A stretch of 64,000 nt of DNA from assembly GCF_003573695.1 (NCBI RefSeq), contig NC_039359.1, positions 80,157,538-80,221,537 of the forward strand, written 5' to 3'. The stretch comes from Papaver somniferum. Its lineage: Eukaryota; Streptophyta; Magnoliopsida; Ranunculales; Papaveraceae. Of this stretch, positions 37,240 through 47,862 are shown one piece after another; positions within the stretch are counted from its first letter, which is position 1, and each line of letters starts with the position of its first letter. The notes beneath the pieces are model-generated. The model was not told the origin of the DNA. It saw nothing but the letters and a program-made list of their open reading frames with translations, and did not search any database. The translations under genes were made by a program, and so were the position numbers.

Positions 37240-37770
37240 CGCGGAGGTGTGGCTGGAACGGCATGCCATTGGCACATGTGGTGCGGCTGGCATGGTTGGC
37301 ATGCCTTGGCGCGGAGACGTGGCTGGCATGGTTTTCCATTGGCACGGTAGCGCGGCTGGCATGGTTGGCATGCTTTGGCGCGAGACGTGGCTGGCATGGT
37401 TTTCCATTGGCACGGTGGTGCGGCTGGCATGGTTGGCATGCCTTGGCGCAGAGACGTGGATGGCATGCTTTGTCATTGGAACGGTGATGCGACTGGCATG
37501 GTTGACATGCCTTGACGCGGAGATGTGGCTGGCACGGCTTGCCATTGGCACGGTGGCGTGGATGGCATGATTGGCATGCTTTGGCGCGGAGACGTGGATG
37601 GCATGGTTTTCCATTGGCACGGTGGTGCAGCTGTTATGGTTGGCATGACTTGGCACGGAGATGTGGCTGGCATGGTTTGCCATTGGCACGGTGGTGCGGC
37701 TGGCATCGTTGGCATGCCTTGGCGCGGAGACGTGGCTGGCATGGTTTTCCATTGGCACGGTGGTGTAAGA
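37240..37770. repeat. 69-bp tandem array
   Basis: GAGACGTGG or GAGATGTGG recurs at 37451, 37520, 37589, 37658 and 37727, exactly 69 bases apart. The unit is homologous to the 70-bp unit of copy 1. Confidence 0.9.
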
Positions 37771-37981
37771 ATTTAGCGTTTGGTGTACGAAGGTGATGTC
37801 GGTCAATACTAAGGGTTCTATCGTGGAACATGACACATATATATGTTTAAAAAAAAGGTACCCTGGTAATTCTTACGTAGGCGTGTTGAATGATTCAATA
37901 AATGCGCTAGTGGTCCTAGTGACGTCATATCAGATGTAAGGTTTTACGATTTTAACCCTAAGCTAAAAACAACCATCAATA

Positions 37982-39376
37982 AATAGTCAGAAAATTTAGC
38001 TGGTGGACGTCGTTCACGAAGAGCCATGGTAGGTACTTCAGATGTAGGAGCATGTTCAGGAGAAGCAGTGTCAGGATGAGATATAGAGTGGTTCGACAAT
38101 GATCAGGTGTATCTAGGTTTTCTGAAGTGGAGAATGGATGAATTTCTGGTGGTACACTAATCTCAAGATTAGGAATGAGAAAACAGATTCTAATGGAGAG
38201 AACTCAACTTCAAAAGGATCTTGGTACGTAAAATTTTCAGACTTACTTCTTGGAAGAGAAAAATATGGTATTTTCTCCAAAAAAGTTACATGATGAGAAA
38301 CACAGAGTTTTTGACTTGTCGGATCATAGCAGCGATACCCTTTCTGTTCTAAGAAAACACAAATTGAATTCTTTTTACTCAGTTTGTTACGTTCACGTTC
38401 TGGAAGAAGAACAAAACAAGTAGAACCAAAAACACGGAGCTCTGAATAGTTAGGTACTTCTCCATAGAGACGTTCATATGGAGATATTCTACCTATAACA
38501 GTTGTTGGAACACGATTTATTATATACATGGCAGTAAGGACAGATTCTCCCAAAAAATTAGAAGGAACTGAAGCAGATAGTAATTGAGTTCTAGCAGTTT
38601 CTACTACGTGACGATGTTTACGTTCTGCAACTCCGTTTTGTTCAGAGGTTTAAGTGCAAGACAATTGAAGAAGAGTTCCCTCAGAATTGAGAAAATCTTT
38701 AAAAGGATTTTATATATATTCCCCCCTTGATCAGCACAGAAGGTTTTAATAGTTTTGGTAAACTGGGTTTTGACCATGGTGGAGAACTCAGTATACTCCC
38801 TCCGTTCCACTTTACTTGATGTTTTAGGGTTTATTTTCTGTTCCAATATAGATGAAAGTTTTGGTATTTTCCCCAAATTCTCTCTGATTTACCATTGCTT
38901 TGGAATCACCTCATAACATAAATTCTTATCATAATCAACACATAAACAATTACTCCAAATTTTAAATATTTTCCGTAGAGGAAATATACTATAATCCATT
39001 AAAATTTGTTACATCTCAAGTAAATTACAATAGGGTTGGTAATTTTCTCTGTAATCTAGAAATTAAAAACTAGCTCATTTAATTTTTTAAGAAGGTATTA
39101 ATATGGATAAAATTGGAAAAATTTAATTCTCTGATGTTCCTTAATCTACGTGAAAAACTCTACGACATCAAGTAAAACAGAACGGAGGGAGTATATTTTA
39201 AGAAAATATGATCTAGAGATGAAAAGATATATCCATGTATATCTTGTGTAATCATCAATAAAAATCACATAATATAAGACTCCTCCTTTAGAAGCAATTG
39301 GTGACTTTCCCCAAACATCAGAGCGAATAAGATCAAATGGTGCACTTGAAAAAGTTGTACTGTTATTAAAGGGCAT
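37982..39376 (-). pseudogene. Copia integrase, interrupted by a MITE
   Basis: From 39376 down: FDLIRSDVWGKSPIASKGG and VIFIDDYTRYTWIYLF (integrase core with the first catalytic Asp), then the Stowaway MITE at 39191-38796, then EFSTMVKTQFTKTIKTF and CADQGGN (second Asp region). A later part (38553-38113) has MYIINRVPTTVIG, SPYERLYGEVPNYSELRVFG and YRCYDPTSQKLCVSHHVTF. Several frame breaks are present. The C-terminal RRPPAKFSD linker ends at solo LTR copy 2. Confidence 0.87.
38796..39191. mobile_element. Stowaway-type (Tc1/mariner) MITE
   Basis: Ends CTCCCTCCGTTCCACTTTAC (38796) and the near reverse complement GTAAAACAGAACGGAGGGAG (ending 39191) are flanked by TA on each side (38794-38795 and 39192-39193). 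CTCCCTCCGT termini with TA duplication define Stowaway MITEs. At 396 bp it has no coding capacity. It is inserted in the integrase core, so it is younger than the copia element. Confidence 0.92.
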
Positions 39377-39382
39377 TGTCGG

Positions 39383-40761
39383 TTATTTGGCCATCTTACA
39401 AGAAATGAAATAAGGTTCTTTATCCAGTTGAGTTGACCCTAAAAAACCTTTATTAGTCATGTATCTAAGACGATAAAAGTAAATATGACCTAACCTAGAG
39501 TTCCAAGACATTAATGGATAAGTGGTAGATGGTGATATAGAGGCTGAAGCAGCAGCAACTTGATTTTTGAATTGTGGAGGAATAATGAGCATCTCTAGGA
39601 GGTATAGTCGACCCACTCTACGGCCTATCCCAACTAGCTTCTCCATCCTTGGATCATGTATAACACAACCAGTAGGAAAGAAGTGAATTTTAAACCCTTG
39701 ATCACACAGTTGGCCAATAGATATAAGATTCATTGTAATCTTGGGAACAAGAAGTACATCAGGGATACACAATTTGTTGGAAGATTTAACCAAACCAATA
39801 TGACTTGCAGTTAATTCAGACCTATTAGCGGTATGAATTCTAGGAGTTATTATTGGATACAAACTCTCAAAGAATTGAGGATCATGAGTCATATGGTTAG
39901 AAGCACCTGAATCAAGAAACCATCCAGTTGAGTAAATACCTGTAGAAATTGCAAGTGCAGAGGCCATGGTGGGATTATTACCAAATGACGTAACTTGTTT
40001 GATCATTTCCTGAATGTCAGCCAGAGATGGTTCGGATTTCTTTTTTATCTCAGATGTGATAGGTGTTGCAGTGAATCTAGCTGGTGTATTTGCATTGAAG
40101 TTCCTCCTCTTTTCACGCATGTTTCTGGAAGATGGTGATGTTCAGTTGTTCATTGTATGTCCAACCTCCTTGTTGTAGTTACATTGATATTAAGAAAGAT
40201 TTTGTGATGTTGTTGATGGTTGAGTTGCTGGTTGATTACAGTTTCTGGCTATGTGTCCGAGTTGTGACATTGAATTTGAGATATGTCACGGTTTGATGGG
40301 TTTTTCTGGAGATTATAGTTTGATCTTGAAGGTACAACAAACACAGCTGAGATATCAGTTGTTTTGATTCTTTTCCTTGTTTTTTAAATGATGAGCTCAG
40401 ACAATGCATCTTCTACAGTGGGAATGGGTGTACGATGAAGACTGCATGCTACGAAAGATTCAAAATCATCCTTTAAAGCCATGAGGAGTTGAACTAGTCG
40501 TGATTCTTCTCGGTATTTTTCCCATAATTGAGCACCAACAGTCCATTTGGGTTCTATTAATGCCAGTTGATTCCATACTATGGACATCTCAGAATAGAAA
40601 TCTGATATAGTCTGGTCATTTTGTTGTTTCAAAAATCGAATATCTTGTTCAAGTCTATAACGTTGAGCAAAATTGATTTGAGTGTACCTTTTGGAAAGAA
40701 AATCCCACGCGTCCTTTGCAACTTCAAAACTGGTAAGCTGCATGCTGATTGATGTGATCAC
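39383..40761 (-). pseudogene. Copia gag, zinc knuckles and protease
   Basis: Gag (40761-40384) shows AKDAWDFLSKRYTQ, QRYRLEQDIRFLKQ, YSEMSIVWNQLALIEP and LLMALKDDFESF, the UBN2-type copia capsid. Next comes a degraded nucleocapsid with QLGHIARNCNQP and a second CNYNKEVGHTMNN knuckle, broken by stops. Protease (40120-39383) has WFLDSGASNHMTHD with an intact DSGA site, then LISIGQLCDQGFKI and the GAG-pre-integrase block NSRLGHIYFYRLRYM. Frames differ between gag and protease. Confidence 0.88.
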
Positions 40762-41085
40762 AGTATTTCCAATCCATGTAAGGATTTTATGATTATTAAT
40801 CTCCCAATCTCTTGAACTGTCACTGGTTTCAGGTAAGGTTTTCTCTGAGGTTTTTGTTTTGGGACATTTTTTTGTACCATCTATATATTTTCATAAGCCT
40901 TTTCCTTTTAGAAATCTTCTCATAAGGAAAGACCAATGATTATAGTTGGTTTCATCAAACTTTGTTGTGATAGGTTGATAGTATTCTCTAGACATGATGA
41001 ATAAACAGGTATCTCAACATAAATGATTAAAAAAAAAACAGGATTTCTGGTTTTGACAAAGGAAACGGAAGATTGGATCTTGTGT

Positions 41086-41098
41086 GGCTCTGATGCCA
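41086..41098 (-). other. Primer-binding site of the copia element
   Basis: Minus strand TGGCATCAGAGCC, complementary to the initiator tRNA-Met 3' end, three bases inside the 5' LTR. Confidence 0.85.
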
Positions 41099-41101
41099 TG
41101 A

Positions 41102-41344
41102 CAAGAGTAGTCATGGAATCAAGAGTTCTGTATATTGATTGTGCATCTATTAATTGCAATGGAGCATGCAATGGAGCACTACTCCTTTTATACAAGCCAT
41201 ACAAGCCTAAAAAAAGGAAACGAATATATTACATAATATGGAAGAAGCAGGGAAACTAATATATAATGAAGATATTCGGTATATCTAATGCAAATAATAT
41301 GCAAAGATATGTAGAATACTCCAATGTCATCATAATTCTTAACA
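41102..41344 (-). mobile_element. 5' LTR of the copia element
   Basis: 243 bp and similar to 31180-31405, with an extra GCAATGGAGCAT-type repeat (near 41155-41175) absent from the other LTR. The difference between the LTRs shows the element has aged. Confidence 0.88.
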
Positions 41345-43100
41345 ATAGATGAATAGATGATAGATATAGAAGAAAAATTCTTATAAAATCTTTAAGTTTC
41401 CACAAGTTCATTGTTATGGCAAGATTCTATGATAGAGATACTCGCTTAAAGATTTTAAGAAGTGGACAACTTTTTTGTTTGAATATTGAAAAGGAAATTC
41501 GTTATTTAGTTGTTTTTTTTTTGGAAAAGAGAATGCTATCATTAGCCCAACAATATCCCAGCCCAACAAATTATCACAAGTTAAACAAATGGACCGGCAA
41601 ATTATTACTCCGGTCCGCCAAGCCTAACTTTTTCTTCAAGAAAGATACAAGGAGATAGTTAAATATTAGGGCTGCACTTCAAAAGGTATACAGTTTCCTT
41701 TCTCTACTAACCTACCCACGTCTTGCTGAAACCATCGGAATGTCGTAAGCAATAGTACTTTTGGTCTATTTTTCACCAAAGAAGCAATCTACGTACAGTT
41801 TGCAAAACACAAACCATGGAGGAAACAAGAAATTCACCCTTTTTTAATAGCCAAGATAGAATCAGCAATTTACCAGAGGACATAATTGATCGCATAATGT
41901 CTTTCTTGGACATGAAATATGTAGTCCAAACCAGCCTTTTGTCCAGAAGATGGAAAGATATTTGGACGTCTGTTTCCTCTCTAAAATTCTTAACCCGTCG
42001 ATTCATAAGTTCTGAAACTAAAGAGGTACTTCCTTTTGTGATATTTCTTGAAAGGGTACTCATGCGTAGAGATACAACATCCAACATAGAGCTGTTTCAT
42101 CTTTATTGGGATAATAAATCTAATGAGATAGCAACATATCTTAATCATTGGATCGTTGTTGCTTTACAACGTAATGTTCAACGACTAACTATTGAGATTG
42201 AATATAACGATGATTTGGTGTTTAGGTTTCCACATCGTCTCTTTAATTCTTCGTCCTAACTGCGTTGACACTCGATTTCAGTGGCTCACTAATCCTTCTT
42301 CCTGACTCAATGTGTTTACCTCAGCTCAAACAATTGAATCTACGTTACATTAGAATTGGTGATGTGAAATTTGTTAATAGGCTACTCTCAAGCTGTCCAG
42401 TTCTTGAATCTCTTTTATTAAGAGATATTGAGGCAGACAATGAAGATGGTGTGGGGGTCGACATCAAGTGTTCTCAACTGAAGCACCTAAAAATGGTTAA
42501 CAATTATCGTACTGCTTGTAATGTGGCTAAGACTGTCAAGTTGTCTACTCCAGTGCTCAAATCCTTCGTTTGTACCGATTACATGATACAAAAGTATTCT
42601 CCAGGGAACCTTTCCTCTCTAGTCACTGCAAGTATTGACATGATCGCGACTCACGAAATAGGAGAACAACTTTATCCTGAGCGTATGCTAAAATTTTTGC
42701 TAGCAGTTCATAATGTGGAAGAGCTAACATTGTTATCTGACGTCTTTCAGGTTTGGTTACTTATTCCTTTAAACTAATTCGTCTAACAACGATCGATTAC
42801 TTTGTAGTGTTCTCAACGTTTTGTAGTCTACGCGTAAATAAACATTTCACCTGATCTTTGTATTACTTTGTTATAATTAAGACATTTTTTCTAGGACACC
42901 TGGAAACATCTTAGGTTATTAGTTAATTCTAGTTAGGACTTGAGTCACTTAAATCAACTGGCGTTCGGTCCTAGCTATTTTGCTGGTGGATTATGTTCTG
43001 AACACTGAAATTGCATGGCAGGTATTTGTTGATTAATAAGTCAATTCTTCTTTTCATGCAAACTGGTTATGTAGATGGCTACCTCAAATATTTTTTTTTT

Positions 43101-43256
43101 CTTCAAAATATCTTGAGTTATAATCATGCAGATTATCAAATATGGGATACTAAGCCATACACTAATAAGTTTAGTATATACTTATACATATATGTTGAGT
43201 TAAAAAAAAAAAAATTCTTCACAATATCTTGTGTTATAATCATGCAGATTATCAAA
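43101..43256 (+). repeat. Intronic direct repeat, 116-bp spacing
   Basis: CTTCAAAATATCTTGAGTT at 43101 and CTTCACAATATCTTGTGTT at 43217 each continue with TATAATCATGCAGATTATC. They lie in intron 1 of F-box pseudogene 2. This is a tandem duplication absent from the matching intron of pseudogene 3. Confidence 0.8.
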
Positions 43257-43637
43257 TGTTAGTTTTTCTATTGCTTTAAGTATAGTGAAGCCGTAGGTGC
43301 AAAATTTGCTGAATGATTTTCCTATGTATTCTTTTACCAGGTTCTCTCAGAAGCTCCCGACTTAATTGAGTCATCACCCCTTTATTTTCATAATCTGCGA
43401 TGTTTGAAGTTGGATATGTGTTTTAATTAATTGCTTGGGTATGCAGTCGAATGTAGCAGAAGATGGTGAAGTGGGATTACTTCCATGTGGATTGTCTCGT
43501 CTCAAGTATGTTGAGATCAGAGGGATGGAAGGATGTGACAATGAACTCAAGTTTCTGGAACTTGTATTGAAAGAGGCCGCAGTTTTGGAGGAAATGGATT
43601 TATGTTTTAGTAATCCTGAAGGCTCACCAGGTGCAAC

Positions 43638-43981
43638 TGTTCGAATACGGGCATCCAACTCAAAATAAATTGGCAATGAGTGGAGAGGCCTTTTAGGATT
43701 ATAAACCGCAGGATCTTAGATTGTCCATACTATGTGGGACTAATAATCTCAACACACCCCGTCACGTGTAGCCTCGTTGGGTCTAACACGTGGATAATAA
43801 ATCGGGTGACGCAGAGTATAGGTGCGATCAAACGACTCAACACAAATAACCTGCTCTGATACCATGTTCGAATACGGGCATCCAACTCAAAACCAATTGA
43901 CAATGAATGGAGAGGCCCTTTAGAATTATAAACCGAAGGATCTTAGATTGCCCATGCTATGTGGGACTAATAATCTCAACA
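43638..43981 (-). mobile_element. 344-bp TRIM element in the FBD exon
   Basis: Two 117-bp LTRs (43638-43754 and 43865-43981) begin TGTTCGAATACGGGC and end AATCTCAACA on the plus strand. Only 110 bp lie between them. Read on the minus strand, a primer-binding site follows the upper LTR and a GC-rich purine tract precedes the lower one. The target duplication is CAAC at 43634-43637 and 43982-43985 (a fifth base differs). The host exon reads GCAACTGAATC without interruption in pseudogene 3, giving the empty site. Confidence 0.93.
43853..43864 (-). other. Primer-binding site of the TRIM
   Basis: Minus strand TGGTATCAGAGC, a perfect 12-base complement of the initiator tRNA-Met 3' end, directly inside the 43865 LTR boundary. 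Confidence 0.92.
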
Positions 43982-44072
43982 CAACTGAATCGAAGCAGAT
44001 TAAGAAGAAGTTTAAAGGAAAGCTAAGAGCACTCCCAAAAGCTTCTTCAAATTTCATATTACTACTTAACTA

Positions 44073-45247
44073 GTTAATTGAGGACACTCATGTTTTTTTT
44101 GTTACCGGGAACTACTAAGCTCATGAGACGTCAGAAGCTCAAAAATAGTTTTTAATTTTCTCTTTAAACTAACAAATAATGTAATGACGACCAGGTTGGA
44201 ACTTTTAATCTTTTTGTGCTTGCAGAGTTGCATCACAGGTTGGATACTCCGACAAGCTAAAATTGTCATATAATTCGGGCAGTGGAGCCAGCCCAAGGCA
44301 TGTTGGCAGTTGCCCAACCATGCAAGCTGGCTCCCAAGACTGCTCGTTGCTATTTTATTTTATTGCCTTTTACCCATTAATTACCCAGCTTAACATTTTT
44401 TTCGCATACCCATATCATTTGTCCCAACTCCGTGTTGGATATTTTCAACAAACCCTTGAATTATAGATATTTAGACTGTTCTCGGGGTTCGACCTGCTCG
44501 GTCAGGTCACTGAGGGTCTAGGGGGCAAGGGACCCTCTACAGAGTGCGGGACATCGTCTCGCTGGAAATTTTCTGTTCTAAGGTTTCTATCATCAGTTAG
44601 AAAAAAAACTGAACAAAAATCTCGTTTCACCAATGGACGCATTAAAGGAAGAGACGCGCCTGTTCACTCTGAAAAGATGCATGTAGAGATGAAGAGTCAT
44701 CTCCAAAGGATGTGATTTCCTCTTTAAATAGGAGACTTTTTTTCCATTCAATATAACATCTCAACTCTCTTTGTTTTGTTTCTTACAAGCATCATCAGAA
44801 ACAAAACCAGTGTGTTCTTGGTTGGATCAAGGTCGTACAAGCTTTGAATCCAACACTGTTGTGGGGATTCAAGTATCCTGACGGCGATATTCATTGACAT
44901 GTTTGTACTCACCAATTCAATTGGGAAAGGGTCGAATAATTGTCAAAAAGAATCTTTCATTAGAGCCTTGAACCCTAATACAACATTCTTTTCTTCACCC
45001 TGTTTTAGTGTCAATTTTCCAACACTCCGCCCCTGAATGCGATTTCTGATATGAATCCTGTGGTATGCTTAATTTTCTGCTGAAATATACATAAAGAGCA
45101 GAGTACACTGAAACAATTTTACAGTGTTGGTAAAAGCCTGAAAGGATATCACGGATTTCTTTGCTGAACATATATTTTGAAGGTAATTAGTTGCATACGA
45201 CAATGCATGCTAGTTTAAAGCAGGTAAGTGAGACCCGAGAGTACATT
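44073..45247. other. Spacer between pseudogene 2 and the orphan FBD exon
   Basis: Mostly AT-rich. The part at 44500-45060 is more GC-balanced, has a TTTAAATAGG TATA-like site at about 44734 and resembles an LTR leader, but no paired repeat or element end could be found. Confidence 0.35.
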
Positions 45248-45438
45248 TTGAGATCAAGTTTTTGGAATTTGTACTGAAACATGCTGAAGTTTTGGAAAAG
45301 ATGGATATATTTTCTTCCATGCATGGTGATAGCTTATTGTCGACGTTGACCGATATACCTGACCCAGAGAAGATACGCAGGAAGTTAAATGCAATTCCAA
45401 GAGTTTCTTCAAGTTTAACAATGGAATTTCATAATTGA
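45248..45438 (+). pseudogene. Orphan FBD-domain exon (copy of pseudogene 1 last exon)
   Basis: An open stretch reads EIKFLEFVLKHAEVLEKMD, then SLLSTLTDIPDPEKIRRKL, then AIPRVSSSLTMEFHN and TGA at 45436. It matches the last exon of pseudogene 1 (18370-18456 plus 30899-30989) but has no F-box or LRR part upstream. It preserves the exon without the CACTA insertion. Downstream sequence (45440-46190) parallels 30990-31179 plus 41345-41815, so it is the left edge of a duplicated unit. Confidence 0.85.
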
Positions 45439-46193
45439 GCTTTTAAACTCATTAGGTAGTTCAGGGATACGCTTTCTTGTTCTTTGCTTTCCGAACTTGC
45501 GAACTTAATTGCGTGTTTTATTTTGATATAAAATAACCTTTTTCTTTTGACTTTTCACAATACAATTGGAGGCCAAGACAGTTGAATCTTTTTTGACTTT
45601 TCACAAGATTTATCATGTTATAGGATGTAGATATAGAACAAAAGTTCTTAAAATCTTTAAGTTTCAACAAGCTCATTGTTATGGCAAGATTTTATCTATG
45701 CTTTTACACAATTATGATACAGCGCACATCAAGTTAGATTTTGGATCCATATCTATGCTTTTACACAATTAGCTAGGTACATGACAGTGCACATCAAGTT
45801 AGATTGCAGACAACATTTAGATGCGTTCAAATATAATTTGGGATAAAGTTATATTAACAAGCTGATGTGCATTTGAAATATGCTGGAGCAATGAGCATGC
45901 TCGAGTCAACAATGAGATTCCTTGATATTTTAGTTTCGTAAAAGCCATATGCCCAACAAGATTTTGGTCCAATAATATTCCGGCGCTAATGGACCGGCAA
46001 ATTATCAATCCGTTCCTCTAACCCCTAACTTTTTCTTCAAGGAAGATACGAGTCGATAGTTATAGGGCTGCACTTCAACTCAAAAGGTATACGGTTTCTT
46101 TTCGATTTCTCTACTAACCTCCATACATCTTGATGAAACCATTGGGATGTCATTATAAGAATCAATCTACGTACAGTTTGCAAAACGCAAGCC

Positions 46194-47862
46194 ATGAAGG
46201 AAACAAGAGATAGAATCAGCACCGTGTCAAAACAAAATAAGAAAACTAAGGGAAGAGAAAAAGATAGAATCAGCAATTTACCAGAGGGCATAATTGATCG
46301 CATACTTTCTTTCTCGGACATGAAATATGTAGTACAAACCAGCCTTTTGTCTAGAAGATGGAAAGATTTATGGACCTCCGTTTCCACTCTACACTTCGAC
46401 ACCCGTGAGGTCATGAGTTCTGAAACTAAAGAGGTACTTCCCTTTGTGAGGTTTGTTAATAGAGTACTCATGCATAGGGACAGAGCATCCACTATAGAGA
46501 TGTTTGATCTTTAGTGGGATAATAAATTTAATGAGATAGCAACGCATCTTGATACATGGATCATTGTTGCTTTAAAACATAGTGCTCAACGATTAATTAT
46601 TGAGATAGAATATAACAATAATTTGACATTTAGTTTTCCACATCGTCTTTTTAATTCTTCGTCATTAACTCTGTTGATACTCGGTTTCAGTGGCTCACGA
46701 ATCGTTCTTCCTGACTCAATGTGTTTACCTCAGCTCAAACAATTGAATCTAGATTACATTAGAATTGATGATGTGAAATTTTTTAATAAGCTACTCTCAA
46801 GCTGCCCGGTTCTTGAATATCTTGTATTAAGCAATATTAAGGCAAACAATGCAGATGGTGTGAGCTTCCACATCAAGTCTTCTCAACTGAAGCACCTGGA
46901 AATAGAAAATAATTATCCTACTGCTTTTATCCTACTCCGAGTCTCCAATCCTTTATTTGTAAGGACTACATGAAACAAGAGTATTCTCTAGGGAACCTTT
47001 CTTCTTTAGTCGCTGCTAGTATTTATATGGACGCTGAAGAAAAACGAGCAAAAAAGGGCGGCGCCATAGAAGAAGAATTTTAGCCGGAGCGTATGATGAA
47101 TTTTTTTATAGCACTCCATAATGTGGAAGAACTAATATTGTTATCTGATAAGGTATGGTTACTTATTCCCTTAATCTACTTCCTCTTAACAAACTACTAA
47201 TTACTTTCCAGTGTTTTCGACATCCTTTAGTTTACGCGTACATACATTATTTCATCTTATCTTTGCTGAATGATTTTCTATTGTTCGACCAGGTTCTCTC
47301 AGAAGCTCCTAACTTAATTGAGTCATCACCGCTTCAGTTTCATAATCTGCGATGTTTGAAGCTGGATATGTGTTTTACAAGAAGCTGCTTGCACACATTA
47401 GCATATATCTTGAAGATCTCTCCTAATGTAGAATCTATATTTATTACATCAAAGGAGGTAACAACTAAACTCTTTGTGTTTGAATTTCTCCGGTTATCCA
47501 ACTAATTTAATACCGTCAAACTAGTTCACTCATATGTTTTACTTTCATTTTCTGTAATTGCTTTGATGCAGTCGGATGTAGGAGAAGATGGTGAAGTGGG
47601 TTTACTTCCATGCAAATTGTCTAATCTCAAGTATATTGAGATCGGAGGGCTGAAAGGATGTGATAATGAACTCAAGTTTCTGGAACTCGTACTAAAAGAG
47701 GCCGTAGTTCTAGAAGAAATGGATTTAAGTTTCGATGATCCTGAAGGCTCACCGGATGCAACTGAATCACCTGTCGAATTGAAGCTAATTAGGAAGAAGT
47801 TTGTAGGAAACCTAAAAGCACTTCCAAAAGTTTCTTCAACGATCTTATTTTATATTAAGTAG
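46194..47862 (+). pseudogene. F-box/LRR/FBD pseudogene 3
   Basis: Closest relative of pseudogene 2. F-box: RISNLPEGIIDRILSFSDMK then QTSLLSRRWKDLWTSVSTL. TAG at 46512-46514 replaces the Tyr codon of the LYWDN segment of pseudogene 2. The LRR part resumes (LPDSMCLPQLKQLNLDYIRI, LLSSCPVLEYLVLSNI), then a net 22-bp loss near 46928 shifts the frame. Exon 1 ends GATAAG|GTATGG (47152), exon 2 is 47293-47457 (SEAPNLIESSPLQFHNLRCLK) and exon 3 is 47572-47862 with FBD (GCDNELKFLELVLKEAVVLEEMD). Splice sites and exons 2-3 are intact. It is the least damaged of the three. Confidence 0.88.

Larger units (their letters stand above)
35566..37981. mobile_element. CATGCC-rich solo long LTR, copy 2, between copia integrase and RT
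   Basis: 2,416 bp, beginning TGTTTGAGGGTGAAAACG. The reverse complement of this start resembles the 35184 end of copy 3. It ends AACAACCATCAATA at 37981. The flanks GATAG (35561-35565) and AATAG (37982-37986) differ at one base, a decayed 5-bp duplication. It holds a 236-bp array and a 69-bp array. Near the right end a TATATATG stretch (about 37838) on the minus strand could be the LTR promoter. No coding. Confidence 0.75.
31180..41344 (-). mobile_element. Ty1/copia element (Ale/Retrofit-like) with nested insertions
   Basis: The LTRs are 31180-31405 and 41102-41344, in an element read on the minus strand. A perfect 5-bp target duplication ATAGA lies at 31175-31179 and 41345-41349. The uninterrupted site survives in the duplicated locus near 45620 (CATGTTATAGGATG). 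The primer-binding site is at 41086-41098 and the polypurine tract at 31406-31419. Coding order is copia-type: gag, protease, integrase, RT, RNase H, all broken. Three insertions lie within: a Stowaway MITE in integrase, one solo LTR between integrase and RT, and one solo LTR inside RT. The LTR's minus-strand 3' end reads CTCTTG by the target duplication, not the usual CA. Confidence 0.88.
41816..44072 (+). pseudogene. F-box/LRR/FBD pseudogene 2
   Basis: ATG 41816 sits in a good plant context (AACCATGG). The F-box, about residues 17-55, reads RISNLPEDIIDRIMSFLDMK then QTSLLSRRWKDIWTSVSSL. A one-base loss after FNSSS (about 42255) ends the frame; the LRR part continues at 42265 with LPDSMCLPQLKQLNLRYIRI and LLSSCPVLESLLLRDI. 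Exon 1 ends TTTCAG|GTTTGG at 42750. Exon 2 starts at 43341 (VLSEAPDLIESSPLYF) and runs into TAA where about 180 bp, including the exon 2 end and most of intron 2, are missing. Exon 3 encodes FBD (GCDNELKFLELVLKEAAVLEEMD) and is split at 43638 by a TRIM. The product would have been an SCF substrate receptor. Confidence 0.88.

Noticed and set aside
36871..37836. Open frames of 160-250 codons rich in Trp-His or Ala-Ser-His
   Set aside because: Same cause, from the 69-bp and 236-bp arrays of solo LTR copy 2.
41416..41658. 80-codon plus-strand frame upstream of F-box pseudogene 2
   Set aside because: The matching spacer of the duplicated unit (about 45690-46050) does not keep the frame, so it is spacer DNA.
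44500..45060. Solo LTR between pseudogene 2 and the orphan FBD exon
   Set aside because: A TATA-like site and leader-like composition are present, but no TG...CA ends with a 5-bp duplication could be found.
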